The notes under the pieces: generated by a model
What the model was told of the DNA's origin: nothing
Databases searched by the model: none
The model's input: the letters and a program-made list of their open reading frames with translations, nothing else
DNA from: Sinonovacula constricta
Taxonomy: Eukaryota; Mollusca; Bivalvia; Cardiida; Solecurtidae
Direction of reading: 5' to 3'
DNA: 64,000 nucleotides
Assembly (NCBI GenBank): GCA_007844125.1
Contig: CM017571.1
Span: 4,181,771 to 4,245,770 of the forward strand
Translations under genes and position numbers: made by a program
Shown: in pieces, positions 12,004 to 23,815 of the stretch
Numbering within the stretch: the first letter of the stretch is position 1
How the letters are laid out: every line of letters begins with the position of its first letter

Positions 12004-15000
12004 CATGAATGAATCCGTTCTTCTGTGTCCTCTATAACTCTATACCCATGCACTATCGCATGAATCCGTTCTTCTGTATCCTGTATGACTATAGACCCAT
12101 GTACTACCGCATGAGCCCTTTCTTCTGTATCCTGTATGACTCTATACCCATGTACTACCGCATAAGCCCATTCTTCTGTATCCTGTATGACTCTAGACCC
12201 ATGTACTACCACATGAACCCATTCTTCTGTATCCTGTAAGACTCTAGACCCATGCACTACCGCATGAGCCCATTCTACTGTATCCTGTATGACTCTAGAC
12301 CTATGTACTACCGCATGAGCCCGTTCTTCTGTATCCTGTATGACTCTAGACCCATGTACTACCGCATGAGCCCGTTCTACTGTATCCTGTATGACTCTAG
12401 ACCCATGTACTACCGCATGAGCCCGTTCTTCTGTATCCTGTATGACTCTAGACCCATGCACTACCGCATGAGCCCGTTCTACTGTATCATGTATGACTCT
12501 AGACCCATGTACTACCGCATGAGCCCGTTCTACTGTATCCTGTAAGACTCTAGACCCATGTACTACCGCATGAGCCCGTTCTACTGTATCCTGTATGACT
12601 CTAGACCCATGCACTACCGCATGAGCCCGTTCTACTGTATCCTGTATGACTCTAGACCCATGTACTACCGCATGAGCCCGTTCTACTGTATCCTGTATGA
12701 CTCTAGACCCATGTACTACCGCATGAGCCCGTTCTACTGTATCCTGTATGACTCTAGACCCATGTACTACCGCATGAGCCCGTTCTACTGTATCCTGTAT
12801 GACTCTAGACCCATGTACTACCGCATGAGCCCGTTCTACTGTATCCTGTATGACTCTAGACCCATGTACTACCGCATGAGCCCGTTCTACTGTATCCTGT
12901 ATGACTCTAGACCCATGTACTACCGCATGAGCCCGTTCTACTGTATCCTGTATGACTCTAGACCCATGCACTACCGCATGAGCCCGTTCTACTGTATCCT
13001 GTATGACTCTAGACCCATGTACTACCGCATGAGCCCGTTCTACTGTATCCTGTATGACTCTAGACCCATGTACTACCGCATGAGCCCGTTCTACTGTATC
13101 ATGTATGACTCTAGACCCATGTACTACCGCATGAGCCCGTTCTACTGTATCATGTATGACTCTAGACCCATGTACTACCGCATGAGCCCGTTCTACTGTA
13201 TCCTGTATGACTCTAGACCCATGCACTACCGCATGAGCCCGTTCTACTGTATCCTGTATGACTCTAGACCCATGTACTACCGCATGAGCCCGTTCTACTG
13301 TATCCTGTATGACTCTAGACCCATGTACTACCGCATGAGCCCGTTCTACTGTATCCTGTATGACTCTAGACCCATGCACTACCGCATGAGCCCGTTCTAC
13401 TGTATCCTGTATGACTCTAGACCCATGTACTACCGCATGAGCCCGTTCTACTGTATCCTGTATGACTCTAGACCCATGTACTACCGCATGAGCCCGTTCT
13501 ACTGTATCCTGTATGACTCTAGACCCATGTACTACCGCATGAGCCCGTTCTACTGTATCCTGTATGACTCTAGACCCATGTACTACCGCATGAGCCCGTT
13601 CTACTGTATCCTGTATGACTCTAGACCCATGTACTACCGCATGAGCCCGTTCTACTGTATCCTGTATGACTCTAGACCCATGCACTACCGCATGAGCCCG
13701 TTCTACTGTATCCTGTATGACTCTAGAACCATGTACTACCGCATGAGCCCGTTCTACTGTATCCTGTATGACTCTAGACCCATGTACTACCGCATGAGCC
13801 CGTTCTACTGTATCCTGTATGACTCTAGACCCATGTACTACCGCATGAGCCCGTTCTACTGTATCCTGTATGACTCTAGACCCATGCACTACCGCATGAG
13901 CCCGTTCTACTGTATCCTGTATGACTCTAGACCCATGTACTACCGCATGAGCCCGTTCTACTGTATCCTGTATGACTCTAGACCCATGTACTACCGCATG
14001 AGCCCGTTCTACTGTATCCTGTATGACTCTAGACCCATGTACTACCGCATGAGCCCGTTCTACTGTATCCTGTATGACTCTAGACCCATGTACTACCGCA
14101 TGAGCCCGTTCTACTGTATCCTGTATGACTCTAGACCCATGTACTACCGCATGAGCCCGTTCTACTGTATCCTGTATGACTCTAGACCCATGCACTACCG
14201 CATGAGCCCGTTCTACTGTATCCTGTATGACTCTAGACCCATGTACTACCGCATGAGCCCGTTCTACTGTATCCTGTATGACTCTAGACCCATGTACTAC
14301 CGCATGAGCCCGTTCTACTGTATCATGTATGACTCTAGACCCATGTACTACCGCATGAGCCCGTTCTACTGTATCATGTATGACTCTAGACCCATGTACT
14401 ACCGCATGAGCCCGTTCTACTGTATCCTGTATGACTCTAGACCCATGCACTACCGCATGAGCCCGTTCTACTGTATCCTGTATGACTCTAGACCCATGTA
14501 CTACCGCATGAGCCCGTTCTACTGTATCCTGTATGACTCTAGACCCATGTACTACCGCATGAGCCCGTTCTACTGTATCCTGTATGACTCTAGACCCATG
14601 CACTACCGCATGAGCCCGTTCTACTGTATCCTGTATGACTCTAGACCCATGCACTACCGCATGAGCCCGTTCTACTGTATCCTGTATGACTCTAGACCCA
14701 TGTACTACCGCATGAGCCCGTTCTACTGTATCCTGTATGACTCTAGACCCATGTACTACCGCATGAGCCCGTTCTACTGTATCCTGTATGACTCTAGACC
14801 CATGTACTACCGCATGAGCCCGTTCTACTGTATCCTGTATGACTCTAGACCCATGTACTACCGCATGAGCCCGTTCTACTGTATCCTGTATGACTCTAGA
14901 CCCATGCACTACCGCATGAGCCCGTTCTACTGTATCCTGTATGACTCTAGACCCATGCACTACCGCATGAGCCCGTTCTACTGTATCCTGTATGACTCTA

Positions 15001-16205
15001 GAACCATGTACTACCGCATGAGCCCGTTCTACTGTATCCTGTATGACTCTAGACCCATGTACTACCGCATGAGCCCGTTCTACTGTATCCTGTATGACTC
15101 TAGAACCATGTACTACCGCATGAGCCCGTTCTACTGTATCCTGTATGACTCTAGACCCATGTACTACCGCATGAGCCCGTTCTACTGTATCATGTATGAC
15201 TCTAGACCCATGTACTACCGCATGAGCCCGTTCTACTGTATCCTGTATGACTCTAGACCCATGCACTACCGCATGAGCCCGTTCTACTGTATCCTGTATG
15301 ACTCTAGACCCATGCACTACCGCATGAGCCCATTCTACTGTATCCTGTATGACTCTAGACCCATGTACTACCGCATGAGCCCGTTCTACTGTATCATGTA
15401 TGACTCTAGACCCATGTACTACCGCATGAGCCCGTTCTTCTGTATCCTGTATGACTCTAGACCCATGCACTACCGCATGAGCCCGTTCTACTGTATCCTG
15501 TATGACTCTAGACCCATGCACTACCACATGAGCCCGTTCTACTGTATCCTGTATGACTCTAGACCCATGTACTACCGCATGAGCCCGTTCTTCTGTATCC
15601 TGTATGACTCTAGACCCATGTACTACCGCATGAGCCCGTTCTTCTGTATCCTGTATGAATCTAGACCCATGTGCTACCGCATGAGCCCGTTCTTCTGTAT
15701 CCTGTATGACGCTAGACCCATGTACATGTACTACCGCATTAATCCGTTCTTCTGTATGCTGTATGGCTCTAGACCCATGTACTACCGCATGACTCCAGTC
15801 TGCTGTATCCTCTATCACTTTAGACCCATGTACTACCGCATGAGCCCGTTCTTCTGTATCCTGTATGACTCTAGACCCATGTACTGCCGCATACATCCAT
15901 TCTTCTGTATGCTCTATGGCTCTAGACCCATGTACTACCGCACGAATCCATTCTGCTGTATCCTCTATTACCATAGACCCATGTACTACCATATGAATCT
16001 ATAACTCTAGACCCATGTACTACCACACGAATCCATTCTGCTGTATCCTCTATCACCAAAGACCCATGTACTACCACACGAATCCATTCTGCTGTAGCCT
16101 CTATCACCATAGACCCATGTACTACCATATGAATCTATAACTCAAGACCCATGTACTACCGCACGAATCCGTGCTGCGGTATCCTCTATGACTCTTGACC
16201 CATGT
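12004..16205. repeat. 51-bp satellite array C, about 82 copies
   Basis: Tandem array of a 51-bp unit containing CTGTATCCTGTATGACTCTA, GACCCATGTACTACCGCATG and AGCCCGTTCTA. Central units (about 12.5-15.4 kb) are nearly identical, while units at both edges are increasingly diverged, the pattern expected from unequal exchange. The unit has no stop in one frame on each strand. This gives a minus-strand frame of 1330 codons (12000-15992) and a plus-strand frame of 1148 codons (12558-16004), both made of 17-residue repeats. I treat both as non-genic; see findings. Confidence 0.95.
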
Positions 16206-16415
16206 ACATTGGTCAAAGAATACCCGAGTCTCTGACAGCGGGTAGAGTACCATGTCTTGCATTGGTCAAGCGATCAGAAGACCTAAGTACCATGTCTAAC
16301 ATTGGTCAAGTATTCAGAATACTTGAGGCCCTGACCGAGTTTGTGGTACCATGTCTTACATTGGTCAAGTGATATGAATACCTGAGGACCTGACAGAGGG
16401 TTTGGGTACCATGCC
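16195..16415. repeat. Degenerate tandem repeat of about 65-70 bp, 3-4 copies
   Basis: The motif GTACCATGTCT...CATTGGTCAAG recurs at about 16200, 16250, 16290 and 16350, followed each time by AATAC, CCTGA or GAC-type sequence. The copies are strongly diverged. The segment bridges array C and the pyrimidine-rich array. Confidence 0.7.
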
Positions 16416-17335
16416 TAGCCTTACTTCTATCTCTCACCATACTTCTATCTCTAACCTTCTATCTCGCGCCTTCTATCTCGCGCCTTCTATCTCTTGCCTT
16501 ACTTCTATCACCTTACTCCTAACTCTCACCTTACTTCTGTCTCTCACCTTACTTCTATCTCTCACCTTACTTCTATCTTTCACCTTACTTCTATCTCTTG
16601 TCTTACTTATATCTCTCGCCTTACTTATATCTCTCGCCAAACTTCTGTCTCTCACCTTACTTCTATCTCTGCCCTCACTCCTATCTCTCACCTTACTCCT
16701 TTCTCTCGCCTTACTTCTATCTCTAACCTTACTTCTATCTCTCACCTTACTTCGATATCTCTCTCCTTACTTCTATCTCTAACCTTACTTCTATCTCTTG
16801 TCTTACTTCTATCTCTTAGGTTACTTCTATCTTTCACCTTACTCCTATCTCTCTCCTTACTTCTATCTCTTGTCTTACTTCTATCTCTTACGTTACTTCT
16901 ATCTTTCACCTTACTCCTATCTCTCTCCTTACTTCTATCTCTCGCCTTACTTCTATCTCTTGTCTTACTTCATCTCTTAGGTTACTTCTATCTTTCACCT
17001 TACTTCTATCTCTCTCCTTACTTCTATCTCTCGCCATACTTCTGTCTCTCATCTTAAGTCTATCTCTCACCTTAGTTCTACCAATCACCTTAGTTCCATC
17101 TCTCTCCTACTATCACTCTCCTATCTTCTGTCTCTCTCCAAACTTCTTCATCTCACCTTATTTCTATTTCCTTATTTCTGTCTCTCTCCTAACGTCTATA
17201 TCTCACCTTATTTCTATCGCCTTAATTCTGTCCTTCTCTTTACTTTTCTCTCTTTCCTTACTTCTATTTCTAACCTTACTTCTATTTCTCACTTTACTTT
17301 TATATCTCTCCTAACTTCTATCTATCCTATCTATG
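16415..17335. repeat. 18-bp pyrimidine-rich minisatellite, about 50 copies
   Basis: Repeated TTACTTCTATCTCTCACC with drift towards both ends. One strand is almost entirely C and T with a regular A, giving 0.9 kb of polypyrimidine/polypurine asymmetry. The Leu/Ser-rich plus frames and Arg/Ser/Asp-rich minus frames in it are by-products of the 18-bp period. Confidence 0.93.
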
Positions 17336-17339
17336 TTCT

Positions 17340-18086
17340 AACTAGGGGCGGATCCAGACTGTTGGGGGGGGGGGGGAGAATATGAATATGAATCAAGATC
17401 CTTTCAGATTTAAATACTATGACTTACCCCAAGGTAATAGGATGTATCTGTATCTTAATGACTAAATATTTTTTGTAATGTTGATATTACAACTGAAAAT
17501 GTCATTTAATAAAAAAAGTTGAGAGTTTTTTTCCTGAGTAATAACAATACTTATAATAAAAATATGTTACATATTCAATAGTGACATTTGATTTTCATAA
17601 TACTTCCATTTTTTGTGGAAAACATGCATGGAAAGGCTGTTTCTTCTGGATGTGGCCATTCTTTTTAATTCAAGTTTTAGAAAATCAATACATGTAATAG
17701 TTTGCAAAGGTAAACAAGTAGGGTTTATATTTCATTTTCAAGACGATGGCTTTCAAGATGTCCTTTCGATTCTGCTAATGTGAACATAAATTCTGACATG
17801 GAGATACGAGTAAATATTTTCATTTAAAACACACGTCGTTTTTTTTTTACTTCGACTTGGAATTTTAATTTAAAACTTTCTTGCAAAATTATAATATATA
17901 TATCTTATCGATTTTTGGATAAATCTACATTCGGTAAAGAAATAAAGACAGCATATCTAATACTTAAAAACAAACGTTATTTAACCCAAAATGTTTCTGA
18001 TCATCAGATTACTTTTCTCAATCTATTGTGATAATGGCCAACTGATTTATAATTAAATAATTATCCTGAAAATAATACTTTTTCAG
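17340..18086. other. AT-rich stretch with transposon-end-like motif, G-run and a small fragment of the downstream family
   Basis: It begins with TAGGGGCGGATCCAGACTG followed by a run of about 14 G. A GGGGCGGATCCAG start resembles termini of some animal DNA transposons, but I find no matching inverted copy in the window. At 17584-17627 a stretch is about 38/44 identical to 18320-18362 inside the pseudogene and reads FDFHNTSIFCGKH, so it may be a remnant of another copy of that family. The stretch ends in CTTTTTCAG, a plausible splice acceptor directly before the first recognisable coding block. Confidence 0.45.
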
Positions 18087-21000
18087 CAAGAATGTCCTTT
18101 CTGCAACCTATCCGTTGATGACAGCAAACCAACAATTGCACTCCGTAGTAAAGGCTGTGACACCATTAACAGAACCAGCACGGATAGAACTTTGAGTATC
18201 CATGTTGTTTCTGGTCAGCTGGTCCACACAGACTGTAGACGTGACTTTATTCACCAAAGAAAACAATGTGATAACAATAACAATACTAATAATAACAATT
18301 ACGTTACACGTTCAATTATCAAATTTGATTTTCGTAATACTTGTATTTTTGTGGCAAACATGCTAAGCTTAATAGTAAGAAGAGAGGTGCAGATGTCTAT
18401 CCTGTCAGAACAATCGAATTTCAAGACACTTAAAAAACAGAAATGCACACAACGAAATGATTCATGGTCCCATGAAGTACTTAATAGAATATCGTCAGTT
18501 CTAGATCTCCCAGCTGCGGATGCTTTGTACCACCAGAAATGCAATGTAAACTTTCGGACCCTAAGGCAAATTCCTCGAAGTTATTTAGATACAGATGAGA
18601 CACCACCAAAGAAACGCCCCGGAAGACATGATTATGTTGACATTAACGAAAGTTTCAAAAATGTAGTTTCTTACGTTGATAAGCATCAAGGTACCATACT
18701 TAATCTTAGAGAGCTGGTCAAGGTAATGGAAGACTCCTATGGAAAAAGCGTATATTAAAAAGAAACCTCTTAAAAGCAAATTACTGGAACATTTTGGTGA
18801 AAATATATCAATCAGTACTCTTGAAGGAAAGGAAGACAAGGTGTGCCTGAGAAGAACACTTTCAACAATTAAACACAAACATTCTGAAAATGACAGTGGG
18901 TCAGAAGAAGACAAGAAGAAGAGCATCATACTAGAAGCAACAAAAATCATCAAAGCTGAAAATGATGTAATTAAAACCAATAAGTTGTACTTCCCAAATG
19001 CCAGTACAATTTCTTCTTCAGAAGATAACAAGAAATATATTCCTGATAGTCTAATATTGTTCCTGTCTTCACTGTTTTCATCCACTGATGACGTCAAGTT
19101 GGCTTCTATTGGCCAAGCTCTTATCCAAGCCTGTCGCCCAGAATCATTCTTGCTCCTTTACACCTAGGCCTAGGGGTTCAGCTGCATCGTCAGTTTGGAT
19201 CAAGATACTTGATTTATCTTCTCAACAAAATGGGATTTTCTGCAACGTACACTGGTTCAACGATATGAAACCAGTGCTGCTGCTGTTTTAATCTACCTGA
19301 TTTTTTTTCCTGGAAAATTCCTTCAATTTGTTGCTGACAATGGTGATCATAATGCATGTACATTATATGGTTATGGTACATTTCATGGAATGGGCATTAT
19401 AACTTGTACAAGCCCTGGATCAGATGTGAAAATGCCGATACCCAGAAAGAAATACCATTGGAAGAAATTGTAGAGCTTAGAAAGATAAGCATTAAGTATG
19501 TTACTCACACAAATTCTGTTGAGCCTCGTTTATTGCTTAAAATATACAGTCAGATTTTGAACACTTTGTTACTGAGTTCCAGACAGAGAATGAACAATTC
19601 GACCTATTTTCAAAAATCATCTGGTCTCTAAACACAAGAAGGCTAAGCTGGTCAGGGTTTATGCAGTTATACTACAAAGCAGAAGAACACTATCCGGGAA
19701 AAACGGGGATAGCATTTATGCCAATGATAAACTTTAAACCAAAGTGATGAGACATATTTCAACCCAACCTTGCACTTTGTTCACGGTCGTCAAAGTATGG
19801 AGTTACTCCTGTGATCACCTTCGACCAGTCACTATTTCAGAAGGCCACTAAAATTATCTCATCCTGCACAGACTCAGATCCCTTGAGGAAGATAGTTCTT
19901 AGATTGGATGCTTTTCTTACTGAGATGTGTTATTTAGGAAGCATTGGGCATATTATGTTTGGTTCAGGATTGCAAGAGGCTATCGAGACAGTGTATGCAC
20001 CAAATGCAGTAACGTACATGATGAATGGCAAATCTGTTGCCCGAGCGTTAAAGGGACACTTCTTGGTAGACACAGCTTTACATGCTATGCTTTTATCGAT
20101 GTCTTCAAGTATTGACATTCCAGCACTGGAAGAAGGTCTTGATTTGCACAAAAGGCAAGCAGAGAACGAAACAGATGAAAGCACCGATGTTAAAGATTCA
20201 CTACCACCAAAAGAGACTTACATGAACAATCAGAATTATATGAAAAATTAACAAAAAGAAAGATCAGTAGCATTGACATAACATAGAGTGACGCTTTGAA
20301 TGTAGTAGCTGCCGAACTCAGAGAAGAAAAAAAGAGACTTGCCCAGAACAGAACTGCTTTACTTTGCTTCCAGTATATGGAGATGATATCCATACTTCAG
20401 CAGTTTATTAGGGCTGAACGTGTTGGTGACTGGAATGGACATCTTAATGCTGTTAGAAAAAGCTGCCATTTTTGCTGCTTCTGGACAGTGCCTTTATTTA
20501 AAGCTAGCTTACATCTACCTATGTTGAAAATATGTTGAAATTAATGATAGACCATCCTGAAGTTCAAAAGCAGTTTATGATGGGGAACCATACATTACGA
20601 AGAAGTGAACGTTACTGGGTTGCCCTTACGACAGACCTTGTTATAGAACAAGTACTAATGCGGTCACCGAAAAGCACAAGAGGCAGGGGCATGTCAGTGA
20701 CGCAAATGGTTGTATGGTTGATGTCACTTCCTGCTACTACGGAAATGAATAATGCTATGCAACAGTTCACTGGAACAACGTTTATTACAAGTAACCAGCA
20801 TAAAGACACAAATCCTACAAGAACAGCAAGAGATGACAATGACACTAGAAAAATACTAGCATTTCTTCAAGACCATTCACCCTTTGAGGACACTGACGGA
20901 GTACTGAGAAATATTGAGACTGGGGTCGTAGCAGATAGCAGAGTAAATGCGGAACAGGCAAAGACTATTGGAGAAACGATTTTAGAAAGTATGGTTGGGC

Positions 21001-22353
21001 AATTTGTTGATGAATATTTTTTTCAAAAGATCAGGCCAGATCGGAACATTTGGTGACAACACATCCGTTAGAATAACAGGAGAAGCAGTTTCAAGTGACC
21101 TTTTGTTTCAGCGCCTTACTGCAATAGCAGATAGGTATTATGAAGATGTGTCTGGGTTATTTCAGTACGAACTCTCTGGTGTGACCCCTCCTTATTTGAC
21201 AACACCGTATACTACGATTAGCACAGAAGTCGCAGCTAGCTGATACAATTTGGAAACTTGGGGATTGTGCTATCTACCCAGCTGAAATAAACATTGACAA
21301 AAGAAAGCATTATGTAATAGATGGTGGACCATTGCTGCATTGAATTCCTTGGGCAGAAGATATGACTTTCGGTGCAATAGTTGGTCTATATCTTAATTAC
21401 ATCACGCAGAAATACTCCGAAGCAACTGTAGTATTTGATGGTTACACGGAGGGCCCTTCCATAAAAAATACCACGCATTTACGCCGCTGTAATGGAATCG
21501 TCGGAAATCAAGTCAAATTCGGACCAGACACTCCATTTAAATCAAAGAAAGACAGATTTTAAAAGCAACTCTGAAAATAAACAAAATTTCCTTAAGCATC
21601 TTGGTAGCTACCTTGTAGACCACGGAGTCACAGTGCGGCATGCAGCTGGGGATGCAGATTTGCTCATTGTTGAGACAGCCATTGAACGTGCTGAGCAAGA
21701 GATCACATATGTCAGAGACACAGATTTACTTGTACGTCTTTGTAACCATGTGCATAACTCGTCACAGAAAGTGTATCTGCGATCCGATATCAGGCAAAAC
21801 AGACCATCACTGAGAAAGATCTGGGACATCCAAAAAACGCAGGCTGTTCTTACCAGAAATGTATGTGACCTGTTACCCTTTCTGTATGCCCTGTTGGGAT
21901 TTTGGCGCGAAGTCGTATGACGTCGCCGCAAACGTTCACGTTTTCATTACGTCATGTTTATATTATTGTTATTGTTGTAACATCAGTTTTGAGAAAAGAA
22001 AAGGTTCGAACCAACACAACGCGTTTGAGTCATTTATTACGATCATACATGCCCTAACTGGTTGGGACTCAACTTCTTGGATTTGCGGGATAGGAAAGTC
22101 GTCAGCATTTAAAAAATTGATTGTTAATACGGACTTGCAGGGAGCTGGGAAACAGTTCATGGCGAGTCAATCTGACAAAGATGTAGGACAACTAGGTGAA
22201 AGAGCTATTATCATGTTATTAGATGGGTATCCATGTACATCTTTTGATAAAGTAAGATATCAAAAAATGAAAGTGAAGGTGATGACAAGAAAGCCATTTG
22301 TGCAAGTTCATACATAACCGCCAACATCAGATGCAGCATTCTTCCATGGCGTA
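18087..22353 (+). pseudogene. Decayed copy of a multi-copy invertebrate gene family with Cys/His N-terminus and PIN/FEN1-like C-terminus
   Basis: Recognised by overall order and motifs, not by search. The first block (from 18087, behind TTTTTCAG) reads CPFC, then IALRSKGCDTINR, then LVHTDCRRDF, a Cys/Cys/His/Cys pattern, followed by LPAADALYHQKCNVNFRT. Later blocks give GVQLHRQFGSRYLI (about 19175), LRRSERYWVALTTDLVIEQV (about 20600) and QHKDTNPTRTARDDNDTRKI (about 20800). A PIN-like region at about 21330-21900 shows VVFDGYTEGPSIKNTTHLRR and AAGDADLLIVETA, the acidic positions expected of a FEN1-like nuclease. I know such proteins as unnamed predictions in many invertebrates; their function is unknown to me. 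The copy is dead: frame changes near 18755, 19145, 19262, 19640, 20500, 21050, 21245 and 21560, several stops, an extra segment at 21900-22066, and a LINE inserted after 22353. Confidence 0.75.
21900..22066. mobile_element. Extra ~165-bp segment inside the pseudogene, flanked by similar sequence
   Basis: The PIN-like reading is interrupted at LLPFLYALLG and resumes at HALTGWDSTSW. The two edges are alike: TATGCCCTGTTGGGA at 21886-21900 and CATGCCCTAACTGGTTGGGA at 22047-22066, as if a target had been duplicated. The segment is richer in CG than its surroundings (GGCGCG, GACGTCGCCGC, AACGTTCACG). It could be a small insertion or a local duplication. The class is unknown. Confidence 0.35.
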
Positions 22354-22471
22354 TCCTTTTCGTTTCCGGTCTAAACAATACTGCTTTCTCGTCGTCTCTA
22401 AATTTTATTAATTTAAGTGCTAAATAAGTCTACGAATCTGCGTAAAACAAGTGTTGTGTGTTAAATGGACT

Positions 22472-23815
22472 ATGTATCAGCCAAACGGAGATGAGTTTAG
22501 TCAAGATCAACAGGTATGTCAGCCAGTATTGATATCGGACAGAAATGACTTTGGTATTAACACACAATCCCAACATGGCGGTGATGACGACTTTGTTTAC
22601 ATGTCAAACGATGAACGAGGTTGGACTACCGTTTCATGTAAGAGACCTCGAGTCAGCTCTGGTAGCACGTCAGATTCATTAGATCTTAACAATTTTACAA
22701 AACTAACCGCAGATGCAAAGCAGAATCTCATGTTCTCAAAACTATGTGCTCTTGAAAACAAAATGGACAGTTGTTTATCGATATGTAAGAGGGTGAATGA
22801 CCTTGAAAACATAATTGATGTTCAAAATAAACGCTTGACACATCTCGAGTACAAATCATTAGATCTTGAGGCCCGTAGTCGGCGAAACAATCTTCTATTT
22901 ATTGGAATTAAAGAATCCCAAAATGAAAACTGTTTTCCCGTTATTTCATCTTTCTTGAGGGATTATTTAGACATTTCGTAATGTAACCCCATTCCCCGTG
23001 TACACAGGCTGGGGGCCTACAGAAGGGGACGAGATCGGCCGATCATTGCCAACTTTCTTGACTCAAGAGACACTGAATTAATTATATCCAGGGCAAAAAG
23101 GTTGAAAAACACTGCTTTCAGCATTAACCGGGATTTCCCTCAGGAAATTGTTTCTGCCAGGAAGGGACTATGGCCGGAATTTAAAAAAGTCAGACAGGCT
23201 TATCCAGACAAGCGGGTTAATCTTGTTTACCCAGCAAAAATCATCATTGATGGACGAGTACACGCCAATGCTTTCCCCGATTGGGACCCCTCAATCAACA
23301 GAAGTCGTATACACTCCAACAGTACTCCGACAACACAGTCCGCCAGCTCACTTGGTCCACGTGTTTCGCCTGCCACACACCCAGACCATTCTTCATCCCA
23401 GCCAGCAACAACTATACCAATCAACACTTGCCCCATATCTGATTTACACAATTCTCATGATGTTAGTGCACCAATGCAAATAGTCGACGCTTCCACCGAC
23501 AAACCAGCCGTTCAGCAGCAAGTATGTGTGCCTGCTAACGGTACACCACAAGTTAATCATGCTTTACATGTCCAACCCAATAACCCTAGGAACTATACCC
23601 AATCACCACTAAATCGTGCCAAGTCAGCAACTTCTCGTGCACGGCAAGAATCGAAGTCACCAAATCCAGCTCGAAGGCAACGGCAACGCCCACCCAGTCA
23701 TCATAACACGAGTGCGCAAACAAACAACTGTACTGGGGCGGATCCAACACCCAGCCAACAGAGGGATCAACAGTCGGACAATGCGCCTCAGATGACGTCC
23801 ATTTCTTCTACGTAG
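22472..23815 (+). pseudogene. LINE ORF1: coiled-coil and RNA-binding nucleoprotein, one internal stop
   Basis: Start taken at the ATG at 22472. About 447 residues in one frame with a single in-frame TAA at 22979-22981; the reading continues directly after it (VHRLGAYRRGRDRPIIANF), so the stop looks like one nonsense mutation. Residues about 88-135 have heptad spacing (LCALENKMDS, VNDLENIIDVQNKRLTHLE), a coiled coil. Residues about 139 onward (RRNNLLFIGI to FPQEIVSARKGLWPEFKKVR) resemble the RRM-like RNA-binding core of L1-type ORF1 proteins. The C-terminal third is rich in Pro, Ser, Thr, Asn and Gln, with basic patches (ARRQRQRPPSHH). ORF1 proteins of this type coat LINE RNA as trimers; that role is inferred for the family. 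ORF2 follows in the same frame after the TAG at 23813. Confidence 0.75.

Noticed and set aside
12000..15992. A 1330-codon minus-strand gene for a 17-residue repeat protein
   Set aside because: The frame follows from a 51-bp period without stop codons; the opposite strand is equally open for 1148 codons, no signal peptide, unique domain or flanking exon is seen, and edge units simply decay.
16402..17088. Leu/Ser-rich membrane-like protein
   Set aside because: It is only the translation of the 18-bp CT-rich repeat; other frames are open as well.
18585..19097. Minus-strand hydrophobic 170-codon frame
   Set aside because: It is antisense to the recognisable PIN-family coding blocks.
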